In this document: piece after piece, positions 28,443 through 35,430 of the stretch
Layout: every line of letters starts with the position of its first letter
Position numbering within the stretch: the stretch's first letter is position 1
Notes under the pieces: generated by a model
Database searches by the model: none
The model's input: only the letters and a program-made list of their open reading frames with translations
Told to the model about the DNA's origin: nothing
DNA from: Methylaequor sp045563055
Lineage (GTDB): Bacteria; Pseudomonadota; Alphaproteobacteria; Methylaequorales; Methylaequoraceae
Length of the DNA stretch: 64,000 bases
Reading direction: 5' to 3'
Assembly (NCBI GenBank): GCA_045563055.1
Contig: JBJKUR010000012.1
Location: forward strand, 1 to 64,000
Position numbers and translations under genes: made by a program

Positions 28443-29162
28443 TCAAGTTTTTTTTATTTTAAGAAGATCTATTGATTTTTGTAGACTTGAAATTTGTGGA
28501 AATTTTCCAATTAATTTTGGAAAAAAATGTCTGTGAAAAGCATCAATAATAATTTGGTTTTCTTTTTTTTGTTTAAAATCAATGATGTCTGGATAACCAA
28601 TTTTTTTTAAATTGTCTAAAAGTTTTTCATACTGTTCTGAGTTCAAATCTTTACTTAAAAATTTGTCTTTGTTATTGACCCATAGGCCAATATTATTTTT
28701 ATCTAAAGTCTCCCAAGGAAAATATTTTCCAGGATCCTGTTTTCTAAGAGGAGCAATATCACTATGACCTAAAACCTTGTCTTTTCGAATTTTGTATTTC
28801 AACATAAGGATGTGAATGAGTTGCATTAAGGATGAAATTTGTATCTTTGGAAATTGTTTTTTACTTTCCCCTTCATAAACAATCTCAATGCCAACTGACC
28901 TACTGTTAATATCTTCCAAACCATCCCATCCTGATATCCCAGCATGCCATGCTCTCTAGGCGTCTGGAACTATATTGTAAATATCTCCATTTTTATCTAC
29001 AACGTAGTGACAACTAACTTTTCTATACCTATCTGTCAGCAACCTTACAGCATCTATAAGTGTTTTCGTTTCTGTATAATGTAAGATTATAAATGTTATA
29101 CTTTCACTTCTATTGTCAAAGTTTTCAGATTTGAAATTGTATAATATATTTAGTTGACTCAT
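28443..29162 (-). pseudogene. N-acetylmuramoyl-L-alanine amidase (AmiD/AmpD family) interrupted by an in-frame TAG
   Basis: A zinc amidase of the Amidase_2 family that would cleave the bond between MurNAc and L-Ala in peptidoglycan or recycled muropeptides. The 239-codon frame carries the family landmarks: first zinc His in FIILHYTET near residue 28, CHYVVDKNGDIYNIVPDA near 51-68, then RAWHAGISGWDG, NSRSVGIEI, and the C-terminal GHSDIAPLRKQDPGKYFPW with the remaining zinc ligands. Codon 69 is TAG (28956-28958), exactly in frame, between VPDA and RAWHAG. Everything downstream is intact and in the same frame. TAG terminates other genes here (metH, ilvC), so it is a true stop in this organism. 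The gene is either a very young pseudogene, a readthrough case or a sequencing error. A distal restart at 28919 would lack the first zinc His. Confidence 0.85.
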
Positions 29163-29188
29163 TATTAAATGTCTTTATAAAAATTATT

Positions 29189-29779
29189 ATGAAAAATTTT
29201 TTATTTGTAATCATCCCATTATTTCTTTATCCGTTCAACATATTAAAAAGTGAAGAGAAACTTTATGCTGTAAAAACGGTTTCTAACTTTCACATGAACT
29301 CCTCTTTAGATTCTCCAGTTATTTATCCGATTGATCAAGGAAAAGAAATGATTCTTTTAACAAAAGAAAATGATTGGTTAAATCTTCTTGATAATAAAAC
29401 CGGTCTAATGGGTTGGTCGCTTAATGAAAACTTTTCCAAGGTTAGGCCCGAAAATATTCTTACAAAAGATTATAGTAATGCATTTAAAGTTTTTGAAGAG
29501 AGAGTTTTAGAAATGAGCAAGTCAATAAAAGAGGCAATTTCCATAGAAACATTTCTTGAAGTAAAACATCTTGGGGGTGCTGCTGCAACTATTATTGCTG
29601 ATGATGAATGGTTTAAAGGAAGAAGACATGCTAATCAGGCTTTCCAAGTTTATGAACTTTGGAAAAATCAAAATCAATCGCCGTCTTTCCTGTCATTTAA
29701 AGATACTTCTGGCAATGAAAAATTTATAATTTTATCTGGTCCACACAGACCAAGATATTTAAAGTCATCAGATAAGTGA
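29189..29779 (+). CDS. Exported SH3-like domain protein of unknown function
   Basis: The 196-aa product has an N-terminal signal peptide (about 1-20, hydrophobic IIPLFLYPFNI). A bacterial SH3-like fold appears at about 26-85, with VKTVSNFHMNSSLDSPVIYP and WLNLLDNKTGLMGWSLNENF. A mostly helical C-terminal half follows with no family I recognise (for example LGGAAATIIADDEW near 132-145). A periplasmic location is inferred. It is divergent from the broken amidase and overlaps the AsmA-like gene by four bases (GTGA), so the two are probably co-expressed; a cell-envelope role is a guess from SH3 domains in wall-binding proteins. Confidence 0.75.
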   Translation: MKNFLFVIIPLFLYPFNILKSEEKLYAVKTVSNFHMNSSLDSPVIYPIDQGKEMILLTKENDWLNLLDNKTGLMGWSLNENFSKVRPENILTKDYSNAFKVFEERVLEMSKSIKEAISIETFLEVKHLGGAAATIIADDEWFKGRRHANQAFQVYELWKNQNQSPSFLSFKDTSGNEKFIILSGPHRPRYLKSSDK

Positions 29780-31455
29780 TAAAAAAAATTCTGAAGTTTA
29801 CTTTTTTTCTAACGGCTTCACTTATTTTAGTCTTAACACTTTCCCCTTTAATTCTTTTTGATAAGAAAGATGTAGTTAAGATAATAAATCAAAAGGTTAA
29901 TGAGGAATTTAATTTAAATCTAAAATTTAATGAAGATATAAAAATTAATGTCTTTCCATTTCCTAAAATAAAAATTTTAGATGTAAATTTCATAGATAAA
30001 TCACTTGGTATTGAAGTTAAGTCAGAAAGTGTAAAGTTATCATCTAATTGGAGGACTCTTCTTAAACTAAAGCCTGAAATAGAAACTATTCAAATAAATA
30101 AACCTGAAATCTTTCTTACAAAAAAAAAATCTATATCTAAGCTAACATTAGTTAAAAATGAAACTAGAAAGATAAAGATAGAAATATTTCAAAACCTTCT
30201 AGAAAAGTTTAAAAATATTAAAATCACAAATGGGAAAGTATTTTTTTTTATCTCTGGTGATAAAAATGAGCTTGATAATTTAAATTTTTCTGTTTCAAGT
30301 GAGGATGAAATTAAGGCTGAGCTAGAGTTCAACCATGTAAAATATAATTCCCTGATCAAAATTGATGCTAGTTCTAGAGAATTAAAAAAAATCGAATACA
30401 ATATAAATCAACTTTTTAGTAATAGTAATGAAATATTTGGGTCAGGAATTTTAAATGTTAAAAACGATCAATTCTTTGTAAATGGAAACTTTAATAGCCA
30501 AAAGATTGATGTAAAACAGATTTTCGAGTTAGTTTCTCAACTGAATTTTTATGATAAAAAAAAAACTCAATTAGTGAGCACTAAAATTCCATCTCTGAAC
30601 TTCGACTTTAATGTGGAGTTAGCTAATGTATCGTACAATAAATTAAAATTTAAAGATGTATCATCCAATATTTTAAAAAAAAGTAATGCGATATTTATCA
30701 AGGATTTAAGACTTAAATACCTAAAGTCGATGATGAAACTTGATGGAATATATTCTTACAGCAACAAGAATTTCAATGGTGATTTAGCAATATATGATTT
30801 TTTTTATGAATCTCCAAAAATGGAATCTGATAAAATTTACCTTACCGATGCTTACTTTGACTGTGATGTTAAATTTAGTTTTACTAATTTAGCAAATCTT
30901 CAAAATATTTTGATCAACACTAAAGCCAAAGGCGAGTGTATAAACCAAAAATCCAGATTAATAGGTGTGGATATTTCTGATTTAGTGAAGAGGGCAGATA
31001 ATATTGAAACTTTCCAAGATTTCTTCAGTTTATTTAATAAAAATAAAATCAAAGGTTCATCTGACATAGATTCGATCTCTTTAAATTTTAGATTAAATAA
31101 AGGAATTTTTACTCTCGATAATCTTCAAGCCGAGCAGAAAAATATGAGAATAAAATCAAAAGGTAACTACTCACTTTATAATGAAAAATTTAAAATTGAC
31201 AATTCAGTTTATATCAGAACGAAAAAATTTAAAAACCTTCCTGAGTTTAATATTATAATGAACGGCAATCCTGAGGATTATAATATTTCTTACGACTTTG
31301 AAAAAGTTAAAGACGCTTTACTCTCAGATGGTATAAATTCAATCTTAAAAAAAAAGAAAAAATTGACTTTGGATCCAAGTTCTTTGCAGAAAATAATAAA
31401 AAAAAAATCGAAGGAAATTGTGCCTGAAGATATTCTTGATCTATTTTTAGATTAA
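29776..31455 (+). CDS. AsmA-family envelope protein
   Basis: AsmA-like proteins are inner-membrane-anchored periplasmic proteins related to VPS13/Tam-type lipid bridges and linked to outer-membrane lipid homeostasis. The 559-aa product has one N-terminal membrane anchor (about 5-28) and then the typical AsmA opening, with FPFPKIKILDVNFID near 56-70 and LLKLKPEIETIQINKPEIFL near 98-117. Long beta-rich segments and the C-terminal repeat with LNFRLNKGIFTLDNLQAEQ near 437-455 follow. The start is GTG, overlapping the preceding stop. It ends one base before the convergent fumC. Family membership is secure from the pattern; the precise subfamily is not determined. Confidence 0.85.
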   Translation: MIKKILKFTFFLTASLILVLTLSPLILFDKKDVVKIINQKVNEEFNLNLKFNEDIKINVFPFPKIKILDVNFIDKSLGIEVKSESVKLSSNWRTLLKLKPEIETIQINKPEIFLTKKKSISKLTLVKNETRKIKIEIFQNLLEKFKNIKITNGKVFFFISGDKNELDNLNFSVSSEDEIKAELEFNHVKYNSLIKIDASSRELKKIEYNINQLFSNSNEIFGSGILNVKNDQFFVNGNFNSQKIDVKQIFELVSQLNFYDKKKTQLVSTKIPSLNFDFNVELANVSYNKLKFKDVSSNILKKSNAIFIKDLRLKYLKSMMKLDGIYSYSNKNFNGDLAIYDFFYESPKMESDKIYLTDAYFDCDVKFSFTNLANLQNILINTKAKGECINQKSRLIGVDISDLVKRADNIETFQDFFSLFNKNKIKGSSDIDSISLNFRLNKGIFTLDNLQAEQKNMRIKSKGNYSLYNEKFKIDNSVYIRTKKFKNLPEFNIIMNGNPEDYNISYDFEKVKDALLSDGINSILKKKKKLTLDPSSLQKIIKKKSKEIVPEDILDLFLD

Positions 31456-32841
31456 CTATTTGATCATTTTCCTGGGATCAATAATTTCGTCAAATTCGCT
31501 TGATTTCAAATATTTAAGTTTTATTGCAGCCTGCTTAAGTGAAATACCTTCAGCGTGAGCTTTCTTTGCGATTTTCGCTGCTTTATCATATCCGATTTTT
31601 GGATTTAAGGCAGTTACAAGCATCAGTGAGTTATTAAGATTATCTCTAATTCTTTTTCTATTTAAATCCAAACCTTCAAGACATCTTTCAACAAATGAAT
31701 TTATAGAATCACTTATTAAAGTCATAGATCTAATAACAGAGAAAATAATGACAGTTTTATTAGCATTAAGTTGGAATTGTCCTTGACTACATGCAATGCC
31801 TAATGAGTAATTTAAACCCATGAGATGAATACAAACCTGACAAAGAGCTTCACATTGTGTAGGGTTAACTTTACCAGGCATTATTGAAGAACCAGGCTCA
31901 TTTTCTGGAAGAATGATTTCTCCAATCCCAGATCTTGGACCTGATGCTAAAAGTCTTATATCATTGGATATTTTATAGCAGGCAACTACAAGAGTATTTA
32001 AAGCGTTGGAAAAGTTTAGTAAAGATTCATGAGAGGATAACAGTTCAAATTTATTTGAAGCTTCTTTAAATGGGTATCCAGTAATGATCTTTATAGCTTC
32101 AATAAAACCTGAGGTGAATTTTTTAGAAGAATTAATTCCAGTACCTACTGCAGTGCCCCCTTGAGCAAGACTATAAATCTCATCCAATGAAACGGTTATT
32201 CTTTTTAAGGCATTAGATATTTGTGAGGAAAATCCAGAAAACTCTTGACCAAATGAAAGAGGAGTAGCGTCTTGTAAATGAGTTCTACCAATTTTTATAA
32301 CATCTTGAAATTTTTTTTTTTTTTTTTCTAAAACGTTTACAAGCTTTTCTATTGATGGAATCAAAACTTTATTCGTTTTTAATACCACTGCAATATGCAT
32401 TGCCGTTGGAAATGAATCATTAGAGGATTGACTTAAATTACAATGATCGTTTGGATGGATAGGAGTATATGACCCAAGAGTTCCGCCCAACATTTGGTTA
32501 GCTTTGTTTGCGATAACTTCATTAAGGTTCATATTAGTTTGTGTTCCAGAACCGGTCTGCCATATTGATAGAGGGAAATTATCATCTAGTTTTCCATTTA
32601 TTATTTCGTCACAGACATCAATTATTTTTTCACCAAGATTTGGCTTAAGTTTACCAATGGCAATATTACTGATTGCCGAGGCTTTTTTTTGAATAGCAAA
32701 AGATTTAATGAGCTCTATTGGAACTTTATCATTTCCAATTGAAAAATTTTGAAGACTTCTTTGAGTTTGAGCTCCCCAAAACTTATCAGATGGGACATTT
32801 ATTTCTCCTATACTATCTTTTTCAGTTCTGTAATCAGTCAT
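31456..32841 (-). CDS. fumC: Class II fumarate hydratase
   Basis: Iron-independent fumarase of the TCA cycle, interconverting fumarate and malate. The 461 residues match the fumarase/aspartase superfamily: RTEKDSIGEINVPSDKFWGA near 4-23, SGTQTNMNLNEVIAN near 97-111, HPNDHCNLSQSSNDSFPTAM near 129-148 and KIGRTHLQDATPL near 183-195. The catalytic signature GSSIMPGKVNPTQCE lies near 316-330. A run of 17 T on the plus strand (32311-32327) encodes a Lys6 stretch just before KIGRTHLQD. The gene overlaps sspB by eight bases. Length is typical, and the substrate-loop sequence favours fumarase over aspartase. Confidence 0.95.
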   Translation of the reverse strand: MTDYRTEKDSIGEINVPSDKFWGAQTQRSLQNFSIGNDKVPIELIKSFAIQKKASAISNIAIGKLKPNLGEKIIDVCDEIINGKLDDNFPLSIWQTGSGTQTNMNLNEVIANKANQMLGGTLGSYTPIHPNDHCNLSQSSNDSFPTAMHIAVVLKTNKVLIPSIEKLVNVLEKKKKKFQDVIKIGRTHLQDATPLSFGQEFSGFSSQISNALKRITVSLDEIYSLAQGGTAVGTGINSSKKFTSGFIEAIKIITGYPFKEASNKFELLSSHESLLNFSNALNTLVVACYKISNDIRLLASGPRSGIGEIILPENEPGSSIMPGKVNPTQCEALCQVCIHLMGLNYSLGIACSQGQFQLNANKTVIIFSVIRSMTLISDSINSFVERCLEGLDLNRKRIRDNLNNSLMLVTALNPKIGYDKAAKIAKKAHAEGISLKQAAIKLKYLKSSEFDEIIDPRKMIK

Positions 32842-33286
32842 CTTTTTTCCTAAAGTCTGCTAAAGAAACAATTTTCTGTTTAATATTTTTTTTCTTTTTT
32901 TTTATAACTTTTTTTACTTGTTTTTTGTCGTCTTTTAAATCTAACTGAATACTAAACTTAACAAAAGGGTCATAAAACTTTGTTATGGAATTAAATGGTA
33001 TTTTTAAATTTTCTTTTTTTTTGTTAAATAATAAAGAGACAGAAAAATCATTTTTTCTTATTTTTAAATCCCAAAATTGATTTTGCAAAACAATTGTAAT
33101 TTCATTGGGATAGTCTTTTCTCAAATAGCTAGGAAATACAACCCCATTAGATTTTGTTTTAAAAGTTATGTAGAAACAATGATTAGAAGAAATTTTAGAC
33201 CTTGATAGATCCTTTAAAATTTCTTTTATAACATCTAAAATTGCTTGATTAATTCTTGTTCCATAATCGATAAAAATCTTGTCCAT
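32834..33286 (-). CDS. sspB: SspB-type ClpXP adaptor (alphaproteobacterial form)
   Basis: Delivers ssrA-tagged and other substrates to the ClpXP protease. The 150-aa protein shows the SspB-alpha core: an N-terminal helix (about 8-30), then YPNEITIVLQNQFWDLKI near 61-78 and LKIPFNSITKFYDPFVKFSI near 97-116. A Lys-rich flexible linker follows, and a C-terminal VSLADFRKK resembles the ClpX-docking module. It overlaps fumC by eight bases; a fumC-sspB pairing is seen in alphaproteobacteria. It is functionally tied to the tmRNA encoded at about 49.7 kb, whose tag ends in ALAA. Confidence 0.88.
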   Translation of the reverse strand: MDKIFIDYGTRINQAILDVIKEILKDLSRSKISSNHCFYITFKTKSNGVVFPSYLRKDYPNEITIVLQNQFWDLKIRKNDFSVSLLFNKKKENLKIPFNSITKFYDPFVKFSIQLDLKDDKKQVKKVIKKKKKNIKQKIVSLADFRKKDD

Positions 33287-33342
33287 GATCTAATGGAAAT
33301 TATTTTAGCAGAATTATAAAATTTTTTAAATACAAACATTTA

Positions 33343-33420
33343 CTATATAAAAACTATCAAAGTTACTAGTAAAACAATAGATATCAAAACTATTGTGAAG
33401 AGTCTTAAAAATTCATACAT
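33343..33420 (-). CDS. Possible 25-aa single-pass membrane peptide
   Basis: A 25-codon frame beginning ATG at 33420: a short charged start (MYEFLRLF) and then an uninterrupted hydrophobic stretch of about 18 residues ending at a TAG stop. It lies between sspB and the 33442 membrane protein on the same strand. No clear Shine-Dalgarno sequence is visible and there is no recognisable family, so this is a weak candidate that chance could explain in AT-rich DNA. Confidence 0.3.
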   Translation of the reverse strand: MYEFLRLFTIVLISIVLLVTLIVFI

Positions 33421-33441
33421 AGTCCAGTATGTCTTAGATTA

Positions 33442-33777
33442 TTAAAAATTACTTGTGATATATCTATGAACAAAGAAACCTAAAACTAAAAGAACTATTC
33501 CTAATAAATAAATATAAAAAAAATTCATAGATAAGTTTTTAGAGAAAAAGAAAGGTATAAAAAACATCAAAGAAACTGGTATGCCCACTAAAATACTTTT
33601 TGCAAAAAGAACTGTTTTTTCAATATTCCTATGCTCGAAATATGAAAGTGCAATCGAGATGATACTAACAATCGGAATAGATATGACAAAACCCGCCAGG
33701 GATGGTTTTTTTAAAGATAGCCAACTAGCAAATGACAAAATTATTGCTGAAATAAAAACTTTAAAGATAAAAAACAC
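33442..33777 (-). CDS. Small four-helix membrane protein (DUF3147-like)
   Basis: The 111-aa product consists almost entirely of four hydrophobic helices separated by short loops: about 3-20, 27-45, 58-78 and 86-105. A Lys-Pro-containing loop (LSLKKPSLAGF) follows the first helix. The pattern resembles small inner-membrane proteins of the DUF3147 type, but I do not claim a function. The start is GTG at 33777, eight bases after the stop of the 57-aa coiled-coil gene on the same strand, so the two probably form a small operon. Confidence 0.65.
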   Translation of the reverse strand: MFFIFKVFISAIILSFASWLSLKKPSLAGFVISIPIVSIISIALSYFEHRNIEKTVLFAKSILVGIPVSLMFFIPFFFSKNLSMNFFYIYLLGIVLLVLGFFVHRYITSNF

Positions 33778-33785
33778 AGTTAGAC

Positions 33786-33959
33786 TTATCCAAAAAAGTT
33801 TTTTATCTTCGAAATAGGACTTCTTAGGGGCTCGTATACTCTGTCAATAAACTCAATATGGCTGGAGAGTTTTTTTTCCAACCTGGTTACGGACTTTTGG
33901 AGTTTGTCAATTTTCTCTTCAAGTGTCTTTAAATCTTCTGAATTAAATTCTCTATTCAT
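33786..33959 (-). CDS. 57-aa predicted coiled-coil protein
   Basis: ATG at 33959, TAA at 33786. The N-terminal two thirds is a strong amphipathic helix with heptad-like leucines (LKTLEEKIDKLQKSVTRLEK near 10-29), resembling SlyX-like short coiled coils. The tail is VYEPLRSPISKIKNFFG. Composition is clearly protein-like and the frame is closely followed by the membrane-protein gene at 33777. I recognise no named family. A structural or scaffold role is possible but unproven. Confidence 0.6.
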   Translation of the reverse strand: MNREFNSEDLKTLEEKIDKLQKSVTRLEKKLSSHIEFIDRVYEPLRSPISKIKNFFG

Positions 33960-34005
33960 AATTATAATTTAGATTGTGAGTTAGAAATAGCAAACGATTT
34001 TTAAA

Positions 34006-34176
34006 TTAAAATCTAGAAATATTAACTTTTTTTTTGGGCCTCAAGGTGTACATTTTGCTGAACTTTTCTGTGTAGTCAGTTGGCTCATTTTTTTTTGAGA
34101 AAATTAAATACAAACATATGCCAAAGATAAATATTGAATTTAAAAGCATAAAAAACTTTAACAAATCAGCGTACAT
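34006..34176 (-). CDS. 56-aa single-pass membrane protein
   Basis: ATG at 34176, TAA at 34006. Residues about 5-26 form a hydrophobic helix (KFFMLLNSIFIFGICLYLIF). A positively charged, apparently cytoplasmic tail with the segment DYTEKFSKMYTLRPKKK follows. No family is recognised. It lies on the same strand as the neighbouring small genes, between the metallo-beta-lactamase-fold gene and the 57-aa coiled-coil gene. The clear topology makes a real gene plausible. Confidence 0.5.
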   Translation of the reverse strand: MYADLLKFFMLLNSIFIFGICLYLIFSKKNEPTDYTEKFSKMYTLRPKKKVNISRF

Positions 34177-34212
34177 AAAGTTCTAAACGACTTTATTAAA
34201 GTTTTGTTAAGA

Positions 34213-35172
34213 CTATTCCCATTCAAGTTCGGTATAAACCTTTGTAATATTGGAATAGTGATACTCTGTAAATAAAACCCAATCTTCCTTATTTACTGTT
34301 CTGGGGTTGATTATTTCGTTTTGTAGGATTGAGTTAATTGACTCTTGTAATGATTTATTTTTGTTTTGAAAATTTCTAATTTGATATATTAATCTTTGAA
34401 AATATTTTAGCAAAGGCTTGATTGCAGCTTCTTTTCCCTTTGCTAAGCCATGGCCAGGTACAACTAGATTGATATCCATTTCCATTATTTCTTCTAAATT
34501 TTTCTTCCAACCCTTAATACTTGCCCTAATTGAGGGTATTCGTTTTATAAAAACATTTTCAGACCAGAAAGTTTTGGTTTTTTTATCATAAACCGAAAGG
34601 TCATTGTCAGTATGACCGCTATTCCAAGATTTTATTTCTATTATCCTATGCCCAAGATCAATCTCTAAAATTTGATCGATTTTAACCAGTTCATCAGCCG
34701 TCACTAATTTGCTATCCTTAATTCTTTTATCTCCAATATTATTAAATTGAAGATCTCTATAGAAATTAAAATTATTTATGAGAGACCTATTCAATCTTTC
34801 ATGCCCAATTATTTTAGGATTTTCAGCCAAAAAAGCCTCTGTCCCAAAAAAGTGATCAGGGTGTGAGTGTGTAATAGCTATATGAGAAATAGGGAGCTGT
34901 GAAATTTCTCTAATTTTTTTTAATAAACTTTCACCTATTGATTTCGTTCCACCAGTGTCAATTACTAGAATTGATTTTGAACCAACTATAAAACCAATAT
35001 TTGAAATATCTCCTTTGTTTTTTATGTTTGCATCTTCATGTATTCCATAGTGAACAAATACACCTTTAGAAACCTCCTCTATATCAAATGATTTTGATTT
35101 TAAAGAGTAGAGAAGAAAAAAAAAAAACGTAATCAATAATTTTTTTCTAATTTTAGTTATTCTAATGAACAT
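34213..35172 (-). CDS. Exported metallo-beta-lactamase-fold hydrolase
   Basis: A zinc hydrolase of the MBL superfamily, exported by an N-terminal signal peptide (about 10-29, hydrophobic LLITFFFFLLYSLKSKS). The 319-aa protein carries the metal motif THSHPDHFFG near 99-108, an Asp/Gly strand LVIDTGG near 69-75, GHTDNDLSVYD near 190-200, and PGHG near 239-242. The arrangement resembles SoxH-like or quinoprotein-associated periplasmic MBL proteins, but the substrate cannot be told from sequence. It is divergent from the TonB-dependent receptor and shares its promoter region. One of the three Fur-like boxes lies 55 bases upstream of its ATG, so iron control of this gene is plausible. Confidence 0.85.
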   Translation of the reverse strand: MFIRITKIRKKLLITFFFFLLYSLKSKSFDIEEVSKGVFVHYGIHEDANIKNKGDISNIGFIVGSKSILVIDTGGTKSIGESLLKKIREISQLPISHIAITHSHPDHFFGTEAFLAENPKIIGHERLNRSLINNFNFYRDLQFNNIGDKRIKDSKLVTADELVKIDQILEIDLGHRIIEIKSWNSGHTDNDLSVYDKKTKTFWSENVFIKRIPSIRASIKGWKKNLEEIMEMDINLVVPGHGLAKGKEAAIKPLLKYFQRLIYQIRNFQNKNKSLQESINSILQNEIINPRTVNKEDWVLFTEYHYSNITKVYTELEWE

Positions 35173-35226
35173 ATCCTTAAACTATCAAAAAAAACTCTTA
35201 ATAAGGATAAAATATACTTTTTTAAA

Positions 35227-35245
35227 GATAATGATAATTATTATC
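35227..35245. promoter_or_regulatory. Fur-box-like site 1 (18 of 19 to consensus)
   Basis: The sequence GATAATGATAATTATTATC differs from the classical 19-bp Fur box at a single position. It lies in the 245-bp divergent region between the MBL-fold hydrolase and the TonB-dependent receptor, 55 bases from the hydrolase start. Binding by Fur is inference from motif and context. Confidence 0.8.
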
Positions 35246-35292
35246 AAAAAAAAGATTGACAATCTTATTGAGATTCATTATCAATATAAATT

Positions 35293-35311
35293 GATAATAA
35301 TTATCATTATT
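35293..35311. promoter_or_regulatory. Fur-box-like site 2
   Basis: GATAATAATTATCATTATT matches 16 of 19 positions of the Fur box and is itself nearly palindromic (ATAATAATTATCATTAT). It lies between sites 1 and 3 in the same divergent promoter region, which suggests cooperative occupation. Confidence 0.65.
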
Positions 35312-35322
35312 ACATCCTTCCT

Positions 35323-35351
35323 TTGATAATGATTATTATACTCTTTATAAA
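35323..35351 (+). promoter_or_regulatory. Sigma-70-type promoter overlapped by Fur-like site 3
   Basis: A -35 element TTGATA (35323-35328), a 17-base spacer and a -10 element TATAAA (35346-35351) form a near-ideal promoter for the TonB-dependent receptor. A third Fur-like sequence (GATAATGATTATTATACTC, 35325-35343, 15 of 19) fills the -35 and spacer, so a bound repressor would block RNA polymerase. A GGAGGT ribosome-binding site follows at 35365-35370. Confidence 0.65.
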
Positions 35352-35373
35352 TTTAGCAAATCATGGAGGTAAA

Positions 35374-35430
35374 GTGGTAATTAAAAAATCAAGGTTGGTA
35401 CTAAATATACCCATTGGATGTCAAGGTTAA
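35374..35430 (+). CDS. Possible 18-codon leader overlapping the receptor start
   Basis: GTG at 35374 lies four bases after the GGAGG core of the only good Shine-Dalgarno sequence in this region. It opens an 18-codon frame (MVIKKSRLVLNIPIG...) that ends at TAA 35428-35430, 13 bases past the ATG of the receptor gene in another frame. It could be a leader that couples translation to the receptor. Alternatively it could be the true signal-peptide start separated from the receptor by a one-base frameshift, because KKSR followed by a hydrophobic stretch looks like a signal-peptide n-region. Confidence 0.4.
   Translation: MVIKKSRLVLNIPIGCQG

Noticed and set aside
28956..28958. Reassignment of TAG to a sense codon
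   Set aside because: metH, ilvC and other intact genes end at TAG exactly where their families end, so TAG works as a stop in this genome.
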